The notes beneath the pieces are model-generated. The model ran no database searches, was not told the DNA's origin, and saw only the letters and a program-made list of their open reading frames with translations. A DNA stretch of 64,000 nt from Clostridioides difficile (GTDB taxonomy: Bacteria; Bacillota; Clostridia; Peptostreptococcales; Peptostreptococcaceae): the NCBI RefSeq assembly GCF_001299635.1, contig NZ_JRHN01000038.1, positions 248,001 to 312,000 of the forward strand, given 5' to 3'. The translations under genes were made by a program, and so were the position numbers. Positions 18,092 through 25,293 of this stretch are shown here, piece by piece (positions within the stretch are counted from its first letter, which is position 1; each line of letters opens with the position of its first letter).

Positions 18092-18544
18092 CTAACTTTC
18101 ACTAGAACCTGATGCAGGTGTATATATTGGTTTCCCATCACTTAAGGCTTCCCACTCTAATGCATCTGTAGCAGTAGAATCTCCACCCATGCTAGTTACA
18201 TTTATTATACAATCAAACTTAAGAGTTGCTCCATCTGGAAAATTAATTGAAAATACACTATTACAATCTTGTCCATTTTTAAAAGCAAGTCCTGCTATAT
18301 AGTCATTGCCAGGGTCTCCATAATTTCTTTTTCCTCCCATAGATACTGATAAAGACTTAGATGTCATTAACCTTCTTGTCCATCCACCTTGATCCATAGG
18401 ATTCCATTCTTCTATATTTCCATCAATACTAACACTTAATGATTCTGCATCCTTAACAATAGTATCTGCATCACCAGTTCTACCAGTTGTATTAACTCCA
18501 AAGGTTAAGTCATATACAGGTACTACTCCACTTTTCCCAGCCAT
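18092..18544 (-). CDS. Major tail tube protein
   Basis: The 150-aa protein (MAGKSGVVPVYDLTFGVNTT ... EWEALSDGKPIYTPASGSSES) has the beta-rich pattern of siphovirus tail tube proteins, including the late FDCIINVTSMGGDSTATDALEWE segment in which the final conserved sheet ends. It is placed between minor capsid protein 3 and the tail chaperones, as expected. There is no neighbouring sheath gene, which supports a non-contractile tail. Confidence 0.85.
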   Translation of the reverse strand: MAGKSGVVPVYDLTFGVNTTGRTGDADTIVKDAESLSVSIDGNIEEWNPMDQGGWTRRLMTSKSLSVSMGGKRNYGDPGNDYIAGLAFKNGQDCNSVFSINFPDGATLKFDCIINVTSMGGDSTATDALEWEALSDGKPIYTPASGSSES

Positions 18545-18551
18545 TTAATCA

Positions 18552-18941
18552 CTACCTTTCATAAATTATATCTAAATCAATTACATATTCATAAATTCCA
18601 TTTTCATCAGTACCTAAAAATACTGGTTCATCATTTTTCATAATAAAAAAAGCACTTACTTTATTAATGACAACGGTTTTCCCATTAAATAAATCATAAA
18701 TGCATCTAGACATTTTTTCAGTTGTGTCACAATTTTTATCCCAATGAATTAAAATTGTAATAGCTTTAGTAGATGTTGATGTACTTGCAAGTCCACCTAT
18801 AGCTATTGTGTTATTGTTACTATTTTTATTATATATACCTATCACTTTTTCTTTATTAGCATCTATCTTACCAATATAAAATGCAATATTTTTATCACTT
18901 ATAGTTTCCTTTAACCATTCTTTAATATCTTTAAGATACAT
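18552..18941 (-). CDS. Minor capsid protein 3 family (tail terminator)
   Basis: The 129-aa protein (MYLKDIKEWLKETISDKNIA ... ENGIYEYVIDLDIIYER) fits the Minor_capsid_3 family by size, sequence pattern (TKAITILIHWDKNCDTTEKM) and place directly before the tail tube gene. In homologous phages it caps the tail or joins head and tail. Its start codon is 1-2 bp from the stop of the preceding gene, and the ATG has an appropriate spacing after a purine-rich stretch. Confidence 0.7.
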   Translation of the reverse strand: MYLKDIKEWLKETISDKNIAFYIGKIDANKEKVIGIYNKNSNNNTIAIGGLASTSTSTKAITILIHWDKNCDTTEKMSRCIYDLFNGKTVVINKVSAFFIMKNDEPVFLGTDENGIYEYVIDLDIIYER

Positions 18942-18942
18942 T

Positions 18943-19350
18943 TTACACTCCAGTTAACTTTTTATAGCATTTATAATATGCTTTTTCTGAGAAATCTTTT
19001 TTATTTCCTTCTGTAAAAACTTCTAACCATCTACCTTGTGCGTTCTTATTTTTGTCTTTCCTAAAATTATACTCAGGATGATAATATAAACGTCTAGCAT
19101 ATGGTGTATCGTATGTTATTTTAAGTTGACCTTTATTAAGTAACTTCAAATTTATGCTTACAGATTCTTCAAGTACTCCTGTTTGTTTTGGTACAACTTG
19201 CATTGTATTAATTTCTGTTTTTAAAGCTTCTGCTGTCATTTTAGCAGCTTCTCTCTGAGCTTTTTTTAGCTTATTAATTTTTGTATTATTTATTTTTATA
19301 TCAATACTTAGTTTACTTCTAAATGGCTTTTTAATTATAATCAACTCCAA
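18943..19350 (-). CDS. Minor capsid protein 2/HK97 gp10-like, with a displaced 5' end
   Basis: The body (SIDIKINNTKINKLKKAQREAAK, MTAEALKTEINTMQVVPKQTG, ESVSINLKLLNKGQLKITYD) matches minor capsid 2/gp10-type head-tail joining proteins. The start is odd: the frame opens with TTG at 19350 inside the tail of a transcription terminator and without a Shine-Dalgarno. A GGAG lies at codons 1-2, with only ATT and ATA at useful spacing behind it. The N-terminal residues ELIIIKKPFRSK look non-homologous. The inserted moron upstream has probably replaced the original start, so expression may be weak or may use ATT/ATA. Confidence 0.7.
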   Translation of the reverse strand: MELIIIKKPFRSKLSIDIKINNTKINKLKKAQREAAKMTAEALKTEINTMQVVPKQTGVLEESVSINLKLLNKGQLKITYDTPYARRLYYHPEYNFRKDKNKNAQGRWLEVFTEGNKKDFSEKAYYKCYKKLTGV

Positions 19351-19384
19351 AATAAAAAAGTACTTGATAAAACAAGTACTCTTT
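19351..19384 (-). terminator. Rho-independent terminator after the inserted zinc-ribbon gene
   Basis: Minus-strand AAAGAGTACTTG and CAAGTACTTT form a tight stem around a six-base loop, followed by TTTTTATTTT. It ends the gene at 19393..20355 and lies directly before the next head-tail gene. Confidence 0.85.
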
Positions 19385-19392
19385 AATAATTA

Positions 19393-20355
19393 TTATGCCC
19401 AAAACTGTTTGCCACATTTTAGACATGTAACTCTAACTTTTTTAGCATTTGCATTTCCAGCAACAAGACCAATAAGATTAGAAGTAACTAATGTTCCAAC
19501 AACAGCTTTCCCTATACCAAAACCTTTTTTATGTGCTGATAGAGACGTTGAGCCACACTTAGGGCAACGAGCTGTTTTTTTATCTTGTTTTATAGCATTT
19601 TTTTGTTGTTTTATATTTAGTTTTGTATTTTTCATTTCAAGTTTAAGTTGTTTTTCTTGAAGCTTTTTAATTTTATCCTCATGTTTTTTTTCATTATTAG
19701 AATCTTTTATTGTATCATATTTTTCTATATTCCCCAAATTATTATTTATAAAATAATCATCAACTATCTTTTTACACTGAGTCAAACTTAAACTGGTTAA
19801 TTTATTTATTTGTTTTATAGAGTTAACTTTATTATATCCACATTCTTCTATAATAGAAGCTATCTCTATATCTGTTAGAGATAAATAGGGTAATTCTTTT
19901 TCTTCTTTATATTCTTTTACATTAATTCCTTCAGAATCATTTGAGTATATAAACTCATCTCCTACTGGAATATCCTCTAATTGCTTTCTAGCTTGAAGTT
20001 TTTCTATCTCTATATCTCCACTTAATCTTTTAATGGCATCTGTCATCTCTTTTATCTTATCAATGTTTTTTGCTTTAAATTCAACTCTATACTGATTTTC
20101 TTCTTCTATAAAGTCTATAAATATCACATTATTGTATTTATAAACCTTAAGTACATTATCAAGTGGAATAAATAGTTTTTTTTGAAACAAACTATCAAAC
20201 GAAAATCCATTTTTTAATATTAATAATTGTCCTTTTGAATTTTCTTTTAATCCAGTTACTCCACCACAATAATCCACATAAGTACCACCTACTGCTCCCA
20301 ATAATCCACCTGCATCTTTTTTAACTAGTTTCAATTCTTCATCTGAAATTATCAT
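19393..20355 (-). CDS. Moron: protein with PH-like N-terminus, Lys/Glu coiled coil and C-terminal zinc ribbon
   Basis: The 320-aa product is not a structural protein family I recognise. Residues about 35-115 have a beta-rich PH-like pattern (GFSFDSLFQKKLFIPLDNVLKVYKYNNVIFIDFIEEE). Residues about 150-205 look like a ribosomal-L7/12-like or UBA-like helical region. Residues about 215-265 are a Lys/Glu/Gln coiled coil. The C-terminus is a zinc ribbon, CPKCG...CLKCGKQFW, with a glycine-rich hydrophobic insert (GKAVVGTLVTSNLIGLVAGN) between the cysteine pairs that could insert in a membrane. It interrupts the minor capsid 1-2 genes and carries its own strong RBS and terminator, as a moron does. 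It could be a host-modifying or superinfection-exclusion factor; that is inference. Confidence 0.6.
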   Translation of the reverse strand: MIISDEELKLVKKDAGGLLGAVGGTYVDYCGGVTGLKENSKGQLLILKNGFSFDSLFQKKLFIPLDNVLKVYKYNNVIFIDFIEEENQYRVEFKAKNIDKIKEMTDAIKRLSGDIEIEKLQARKQLEDIPVGDEFIYSNDSEGINVKEYKEEKELPYLSLTDIEIASIIEECGYNKVNSIKQINKLTSLSLTQCKKIVDDYFINNNLGNIEKYDTIKDSNNEKKHEDKIKKLQEKQLKLEMKNTKLNIKQQKNAIKQDKKTARCPKCGSTSLSAHKKGFGIGKAVVGTLVTSNLIGLVAGNANAKKVRVTCLKCGKQFWA

Positions 20356-20414
20356 AAAAACTCCCCCCTTTTAACAAAATAATAGCACATATTAAGACAA
20401 AATGAGGGCTTTTT

Positions 20415-20735
20415 TTAAATTAATTCTATTTCAGTAGAAAAAATTGAGCCATCTGGATTCCTAGGTTTTGATACTCTATAAATATCTCTTTTATTACCTT
20501 GTATTTCAATATATCCTTGCAATATTTTATTTGGATAAATGTCACCTTCACAAATAATCTTTCCAGCTAAAGTTATAAGTTTTCTTTCTTTATCTAAAGT
20601 TTGTTTAGTTTTTTCAGAATAGTTACACATACCATCAAGTATCAAACTTTCAATAGGCTCTCCATCTTCACTTATATAAGTACTATATATCTTAACAGGT
20701 GTAACTAAAATCCACCTAGGAAATGGTAGCTTCAT
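20415..20735 (-). CDS. Minor capsid protein 1 family (head closure)
   Basis: The 106-aa protein (MKLPFPRWILVTPVKIYSTY ... NPDGSIFSTEIELI) fits Minor_capsid_1, seen in A118-like phages just after the head-tail connector. It carries the usual KIICEGDIYPNKILQGYIEI segment and has an SPP1 gp16-like length for a head-completion protein. It starts one base after the preceding stop codon. The next structural gene, minor capsid 2, is separated from it by the inserted zinc-ribbon gene. Confidence 0.75.
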   Translation of the reverse strand: MKLPFPRWILVTPVKIYSTYISEDGEPIESLILDGMCNYSEKTKQTLDKERKLITLAGKIICEGDIYPNKILQGYIEIQGNKRDIYRVSKPRNPDGSIFSTEIELI

Positions 20736-21098
20736 CTATATTTTCCTACAAGTAAGACCTGTTTGAGATAAATAATTAATTATTTCATTTGTAGTGGTTA
20801 TACCATTTATAGTACTTGCATTAAAACTTAGAGATATGTCCCCTGCTGAATACCCACTTAAAGGCATATCAATATATTCTCCATACTTATATATGAAATC
20901 GGCTTGTATACACGCAGCTTTCTTTATTTTATCTCTTTGAAATTCTGTTAAACTATCAAAACCTATAGTAACAATTCTATTAAATGTTAAAACATCTATT
21001 TGGTCAGATGCTCTTTCTAATTTACTAATTAACTTTTCATCTTCTATAAGATTTCCACCATAATCGTTTTTATAGTATTCTTCTGTCGCATAAGGCAC
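20736..21098 (-). CDS. Head-tail connector protein
   Basis: The 120-aa protein (MPYATEEYYKNDYGGNLIED ... IINYLSQTGLTCRKI) has the helical pattern of gp6/gp15-like adaptor proteins: LERASDQIDVLTFNRI and QRDKIKKAACIQADFIYKYGEY. It binds the portal ring in related phages. It sits between the capsid gene and the head-closure gene, as expected. Confidence 0.75.
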   Translation of the reverse strand: MPYATEEYYKNDYGGNLIEDEKLISKLERASDQIDVLTFNRIVTIGFDSLTEFQRDKIKKAACIQADFIYKYGEYIDMPLSGYSAGDISLSFNASTINGITTTNEIINYLSQTGLTCRKI

Positions 21099-21109
21099 TT
21101 TATCACTTC

Positions 21110-21286
21110 CTATTTACGTTTTGGTTTAGTTATTTTTTCTTCTAATCTATCGTTTATTATCTTATAGCCATGTTCATTAAACCATTCAATCAAAATGGGA
21201 TTAGTGGTTTCACCAATCCCATTTTGAAAATATACATTGGCACTTAAACCATTATATTGACTATTTGGTGCTATTACTTTAGCCAT
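21110..21286 (-). CDS. Small protein after the capsid gene (DUF7302-like, 58 aa)
   Basis: A 58-codon frame begins with ATG at 21286 after GGGAGGATT and ends 11 bp before the connector gene. The text MAKVIAPNSQYNGLSANVYF then NGIGETTNPILIEWFNEHGY resembles a short family found immediately downstream of major capsid genes in Firmicute phages. Its role is unknown; a capsid decoration or head-tail function is possible. Confidence 0.75.
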   Translation of the reverse strand: MAKVIAPNSQYNGLSANVYFQNGIGETTNPILIEWFNEHGYKIINDRLEEKITKPKRK

Positions 21287-21296
21287 CTAATCCTCC

Positions 21297-22256
21297 CTAT
21301 TTAACTTTTATATTTCTAAAAACTCCAGCTGCTTTTGATGCTTTTAAAGCTATTGCTGCACTCATTTCAACTTCTCCTGTTTTTACTGCTCCAGAAGTAG
21401 TGAAATCTGGTAACCATGTTTGCACAGGTGATACACCAGTCATTGATACTCCATGTAAACCATCTAAACCAAGTCTTGCAACATATAATGATGTTGTTCC
21501 TTTTGTAGTATCTGTAGCTACTACATCATCATTTGTACCAGGCTTTGCTCCTAGATCAACAAATGGTACATTTCCGTATGATTCTATTTGTTGGCCAAAA
21601 CTATTTAGTTGCGTTTGGTACATGCTTGCTCTTCTTGCACATGCTCTTAACTTAGATATCAATTTAGTATTTCCTGCTATAAATGATGGAGTTCCATCTA
21701 GACCTGTTAAAAACTCATCCAACATATCTAAAAATGCCATATAATTTGTTGTAATAGCTTGTGAAGTAGATAAGTCTATTGAACTGTCACCTAAATTATA
21801 TTCTGTTGAACTTCCAGCTAGAGCTTTCTCTAAACCATCAAATGCTTTTGAATCTACTGCACTATCTCCATTTATAAATGTATCATTAAAAAGTGCTTGA
21901 GCTGCCTTTATTTTTTGTGCTTGTTGAAGCTCAACTTCTGATACAATACCACCCATATTAGCTATAACTCTATCTATTTGGTAGCTACCTCCAAATACCT
22001 TTAAATCAACAGAATGTCTTTCTTTAGTTACTTCATGTGGTATATATTCTTTGTTTATTTCTCTAAATGCTGCTGTTGGCTGAGTTTTAAGTCTTGTATA
22101 AGAATAAGTAAGTGTAGACCCTCCTCCTGTTGGTGAAACAGCATCATCAAATGTTAAGTTATCTAAAATCCAGTTTGACTTTCTAAATTCATCTATAACA
22201 CCTATTTGTAAATCATCTTGTACATTTTTACTAGCTTCTTCTAATGTAATTGCCAT
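21297..22256 (-). CDS. Major capsid protein (HK97 fold)
   Basis: The 319-aa protein (MAITLEEASKNVQDDLQIGV) carries the capsid pattern: an N-terminal arm, the spine-helix region VELQQAQKIKAAQALFNDTFINGD, the A-domain segments TTNYMAFLDMLDEFLTGLDGTPSFIAGNT and WLPDFTTSGAVKTGEVEMSAAIALK. It follows the scaffold gene by 21 bp and has a strong AGGAGG. It should form the icosahedral shell. Confidence 0.9.
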   Translation of the reverse strand: MAITLEEASKNVQDDLQIGVIDEFRKSNWILDNLTFDDAVSPTGGGSTLTYSYTRLKTQPTAAFREINKEYIPHEVTKERHSVDLKVFGGSYQIDRVIANMGGIVSEVELQQAQKIKAAQALFNDTFINGDSAVDSKAFDGLEKALAGSSTEYNLGDSSIDLSTSQAITTNYMAFLDMLDEFLTGLDGTPSFIAGNTKLISKLRACARRASMYQTQLNSFGQQIESYGNVPFVDLGAKPGTNDDVVATDTTKGTTSLYVARLGLDGLHGVSMTGVSPVQTWLPDFTTSGAVKTGEVEMSAAIALKASKAAGVFRNIKVK

Positions 22257-22277
22257 ATTTATTTTCCTCCTTTAAAA

Positions 22278-22877
22278 TTACTCTTGTTTAGCCATTTGAG
22301 ACTGTATTTTTGCTTGTATAGCATCTTTCATACTCAATTTACTTGGTTGATTAGAGTTATCTATATTATTTCCTCCATCACTACCAAATTTAAAACCTGA
22401 TTTAGGACTACTTTGTTTCTCTTCTTTAAATAAAAATTTCTTTGATTCTTGAATAGCTTTAAGTTGTTCTTCTATTCCAGCAACTTTTCCATCATCACCC
22501 AAAATTAATTTTGATTTGTCAAATAAACCTGCTGTTAACTCTTCATCATGAACTTTACCTGATATTGATAACTTAATGGCATTACTAAGTTTTAAATCTT
22601 GTAATTCTTCTTGATATTTAATATCTTTATTTTTATTTTCTTCTTGTAATGTTTCAATTTGCTTTTTTAATTCTTCTGAATTTCCACTATTTATTTTTAA
22701 GTTTTCTAATTGTTTATCTCTATCTTGTATATCATTTTCAAATTGTTTTTTAGCTGTATTTACTTCATCAAATCTTGTTTTAGGTATGTAATTTTTAAGT
22801 TCTGAAAGTGATTCTGATTCTGCCTTTTTAGCAAGTTCTTCTGTTAATCCTAATGCAATAAATTGTTCTTTATTCAT
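22278..22877 (-). CDS. Scaffold protein (GP20/DUF4355-like)
   Basis: The frame opens at 22904, but AAGGGAG points to the ATG at 22877 (MNKEQFIALGLTEELAKKAE), giving 199 aa. The centre is a long coiled coil (about 40-110; VNTAKKQFENDIQDRDKQLENL and LKKQIETLQEENKNKD), and the acidic/polar C-terminus is typical of scaffolds. It lies directly before the major capsid gene. Confidence 0.85.
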   Translation of the reverse strand: MNKEQFIALGLTEELAKKAESESLSELKNYIPKTRFDEVNTAKKQFENDIQDRDKQLENLKINSGNSEELKKQIETLQEENKNKDIKYQEELQDLKLSNAIKLSISGKVHDEELTAGLFDKSKLILGDDGKVAGIEEQLKAIQESKKFLFKEEKQSSPKSGFKFGSDGGNNIDNSNQPSKLSMKDAIQAKIQSQMAKQE

Positions 22878-22967
22878 TTTATCTTTCTCCCTTTTCATCT
22901 TCATTTTTTAACCTGGTCTTGCCCAGTGATGAGTTTATAGTTAACGCCCAAAACAACAAAATGGCGA

Positions 22968-23003
22968 TAAAAAAAGCACCTACTTAGTTTTAAGTATGTG
23001 CTT
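22968..23003 (-). terminator. Rho-independent terminator after the tandem immunity-like genes
   Basis: Minus-strand AAGCACATACTTA and TAAGTAGGTGCTT pair with one mismatch around a four-base loop, followed by TTTTTATC. It overlaps the stop codon of the preceding gene. Confidence 0.85.
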
Positions 23004-23319
23004 AATCTTCTTGTATAGCTTGTTCTGCCCATTTTATATCTTCTGTCATATCTGAATTGGGATGATTTTTATTTAGCTCTTTAAGAAATTCTATAAAATG
23101 TTTACTTTGAAACTTAAAAGCTACTTCTTCAAGTATCTCACTTAGATGATACAATTCCCAGTCTGAACAGTTATTTAAAAACTTTTTGGTATTTTCTTCA
23201 TTTTCAGTCAACATATCAATAGTTCGCTTCCAATAATCATCCACATTAGGAGAAGCTCCATGCTGTCTCATTGAGTCTATAAATTTCAAATCATAAATAA
23301 TAGATTCTTTATCAATCAT
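23002..23319 (-). CDS. Candidate immunity protein, second tandem copy
   Basis: The frame opens at 23361, but AAGGGAG places the start at the ATG at 23319 (MIDKESIIYDLKFIDSMRQHG), giving 105 aa. It is a paralogue of the gene directly upstream: LSEI-EE-----QSK-FI-F-K-L, HPNSDM and the identical C-terminus WAEQAIQED. It is acidic, helical and without membrane segments. The pair follows the MuF-EndoU toxin-like gene and ends at its own terminator, the position expected for toxin immunity genes. Immunity function is inference. Confidence 0.65.
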   Translation of the reverse strand: MIDKESIIYDLKFIDSMRQHGASPNVDDYWKRTIDMLTENEENTKKFLNNCSDWELYHLSEILEEVAFKFQSKHFIEFLKELNKNHPNSDMTEDIKWAEQAIQED

Positions 23320-23330
23320 TTTTTTCTCCC

Positions 23331-23645
23331 TTAATCTTCTTGTATAGCTTGCTCTGCCCAATGAATACTTAGCCCCATATCTATGTTAGGAAACTTTTTT
23401 TGTAACCTCTTAATAAAATCTATAAATTCTTTACTTTGTAGTCCACTTGATATTTCTTCAAAAATTTCACTTAACCAATAAATCTCTTCTTCATTACAAT
23501 CATCCAAAAACTTTATTGTTTCTTTTACATTTTTAGTAAACATTTTAGGAAATTCATCCCACCATTCACTAGGAGCATCTCCTCCACAATCAGCATGCCA
23601 TTTTGTATACTTTATCATAAATTCAACTTTATCCCTATCAATCAT
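23331..23645 (-). CDS. Candidate immunity protein, first tandem copy
   Basis: This 104-aa acidic protein (MIDRDKVEFMIKYTKWHADC ... WAEQAIQED) begins 4 bp after the MuF-EndoU stop codon. It shares about 40-45% identity by eye with its tandem neighbour; the last 30 coding bases differ at one position, so the duplication is visible in DNA. It has a tryptophan-rich centre (SEWWDEF). Small acidic proteins next to polymorphic toxins usually bind and neutralise the toxin domain. The family cannot be named from the sequence alone. Confidence 0.65.
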   Translation of the reverse strand: MIDRDKVEFMIKYTKWHADCGGDAPSEWWDEFPKMFTKNVKETIKFLDDCNEEEIYWLSEIFEEISSGLQSKEFIDFIKRLQKKFPNIDMGLSIHWAEQAIQED

Positions 23646-23649
23646 TTAA

Positions 23650-25293
23650 TCATCTCCTCAATAACCTTTGATTCTTATCTGGAAATATTGTTGTTATTTT
23701 ATCTTTATTGACATCATAACAAACACATACTGTTACATCATCAAAATTAGCATATTTATATATCGCAAATGTTTTTCCATCAGTCTTAAAATATTCTAAT
23801 ATATATTTATCTTTATCTTTTATATTAGCAACATATAACCCAGCTTTCTTTATATCTTCATTTGTCCAGTCACTAGGAAACCATGATTGATTTATATCTT
23901 TTCTTTTCTCAGGACGCTTATGAGTAGGAATATTACCAACTCTTACGCCATTATCATATTCTTTAGATATATTATACTCTATCCCCTTTTCTTTTAATAG
24001 TTTAATATTCTCCTCACTATGTCCACCATTTTTTAATTTTATTTCACCAGGCTTTACTTTTTTAGGGTTTTTAGGATTAGTGAAATCTCCTTTTGTTGAA
24101 TGTTCAAGTGTTGATTCTGGTATTTTTAAGTATTCGCCATTTTTCAACTCATTTTTAAATCTTTCTACTTCATCTTTTCTTATTTTTTCTCTCCAATTAT
24201 CTCTTCTAAGATAACTGTATTCATTTAAATGGTTAGACATTTCCAGTTCATACTTATGTAAGTTATTACTTGCTTTTGCTATATTATTTAAATCAGTGCT
24301 TCCTTCCTCTATTCTTTTCCACTTTCTTATATTTCTTTCAATTTCTCTTTGCTTCTGTTCAGCATTATATCTATCAAGAGCATCTTGTTTTTCTTCTTCT
24401 GTCAAAGGTTTAGGAATTTCATTAATTCCAGGAAAAAATGTAGTTGGATGATGTCTACAATTTGGATGCAAAAAACCTATAGCCATAGCTTCACTTAATA
24501 AAGGATATCTTCCTTCTTTTGAACTTCCTTTACTATATACATCATCAATTAATACTCTTCCTTGCCAAGGTAAACATAGTGGACAAGTATTTGTATGATT
24601 TGATGTTATAACTGTATGTACTCCATACTCATCTCTTTTTATACCTTCTCCCATTAGCGTTACACGCTGATTAGCTGTTCTTATACTCATTTCTGCATAA
24701 CTAGATATATTTACTTTTCTGCCATTTTTATATGTAATACAATTTATTCCTTTGTCTAAAAAATCTTTAGTAGCCATATCTACTGCTTGATTTACTGTCA
24801 TAGACCCATTAGTTACATACATTTGAGATTTGAATATTGTTTGTCTATATACATCATCCATTTTTCTAAGTGCAGCATGATTTGCATTATGTAAATCACC
24901 TTTAACAGATTTAATAAGACTAAAAACCTTATCTTCATTTATTTTAAAAAAGCTTTTTTCTTTAGGCTCAAACATGTTTTTAAATTTAGAACTTACTTTA
25001 TTTAGTGTCTTACTAATAAAATTTTCTGACCTTTTAGACCCATTTTTAAAACTAAATTTTAGTAACTTATCTGTTTCTCCATCAATTATCTTTTGATAAT
25101 CTTTTATTATACCTTTATTTCTCTTTTGAAATTTCTTTATTTCCCTTAATTTAGTTTTCTGCCATTGTTCCCACTTAAAACCTTCTTTTAATTCTTCTGA
25201 CTCATGTAGTTTCATGTTTCGCTTCATTGACTTCACTAAATCAAGTTCCATATCACTATAAATAGATGATATATCATAAGGATTTAAAGCCAA
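23650..25293 (-). CDS. MuF-type minor capsid protein with C-terminal EndoU-like RNase domain
   Basis: The 547-aa product starts at a TTG next to the portal stop codon, with GAGGATGTGG as RBS. Residues 1-290 form the phage minor capsid 2/MuF region with the cysteine-histidine signature (TCPLC at 236-240, HPNCRHH at 276-282). A charged coiled linker follows (295-400). Residues 420-547 match bacterial EndoU nucleases: GGHS with His425, a second histidine at 458 within GVRVGNIPTHK, the QSWFPSDWT motif at about 469-477, and a C-terminal TTIFP. EndoU enzymes cut RNA. MuF proteins enter the capsid, so the domain could be injected into the next host. Two tandem immunity-like genes follow. Confidence 0.82.
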   Translation of the reverse strand: MALNPYDISSIYSDMELDLVKSMKRNMKLHESEELKEGFKWEQWQKTKLREIKKFQKRNKGIIKDYQKIIDGETDKLLKFSFKNGSKRSENFISKTLNKVSSKFKNMFEPKEKSFFKINEDKVFSLIKSVKGDLHNANHAALRKMDDVYRQTIFKSQMYVTNGSMTVNQAVDMATKDFLDKGINCITYKNGRKVNISSYAEMSIRTANQRVTLMGEGIKRDEYGVHTVITSNHTNTCPLCLPWQGRVLIDDVYSKGSSKEGRYPLLSEAMAIGFLHPNCRHHPTTFFPGINEIPKPLTEEEKQDALDRYNAEQKQREIERNIRKWKRIEEGSTDLNNIAKASNNLHKYELEMSNHLNEYSYLRRDNWREKIRKDEVERFKNELKNGEYLKIPESTLEHSTKGDFTNPKNPKKVKPGEIKLKNGGHSEENIKLLKEKGIEYNISKEYDNGVRVGNIPTHKRPEKRKDINQSWFPSDWTNEDIKKAGLYVANIKDKDKYILEYFKTDGKTFAIYKYANFDDVTVCVCYDVNKDKITTIFPDKNQRLLRR

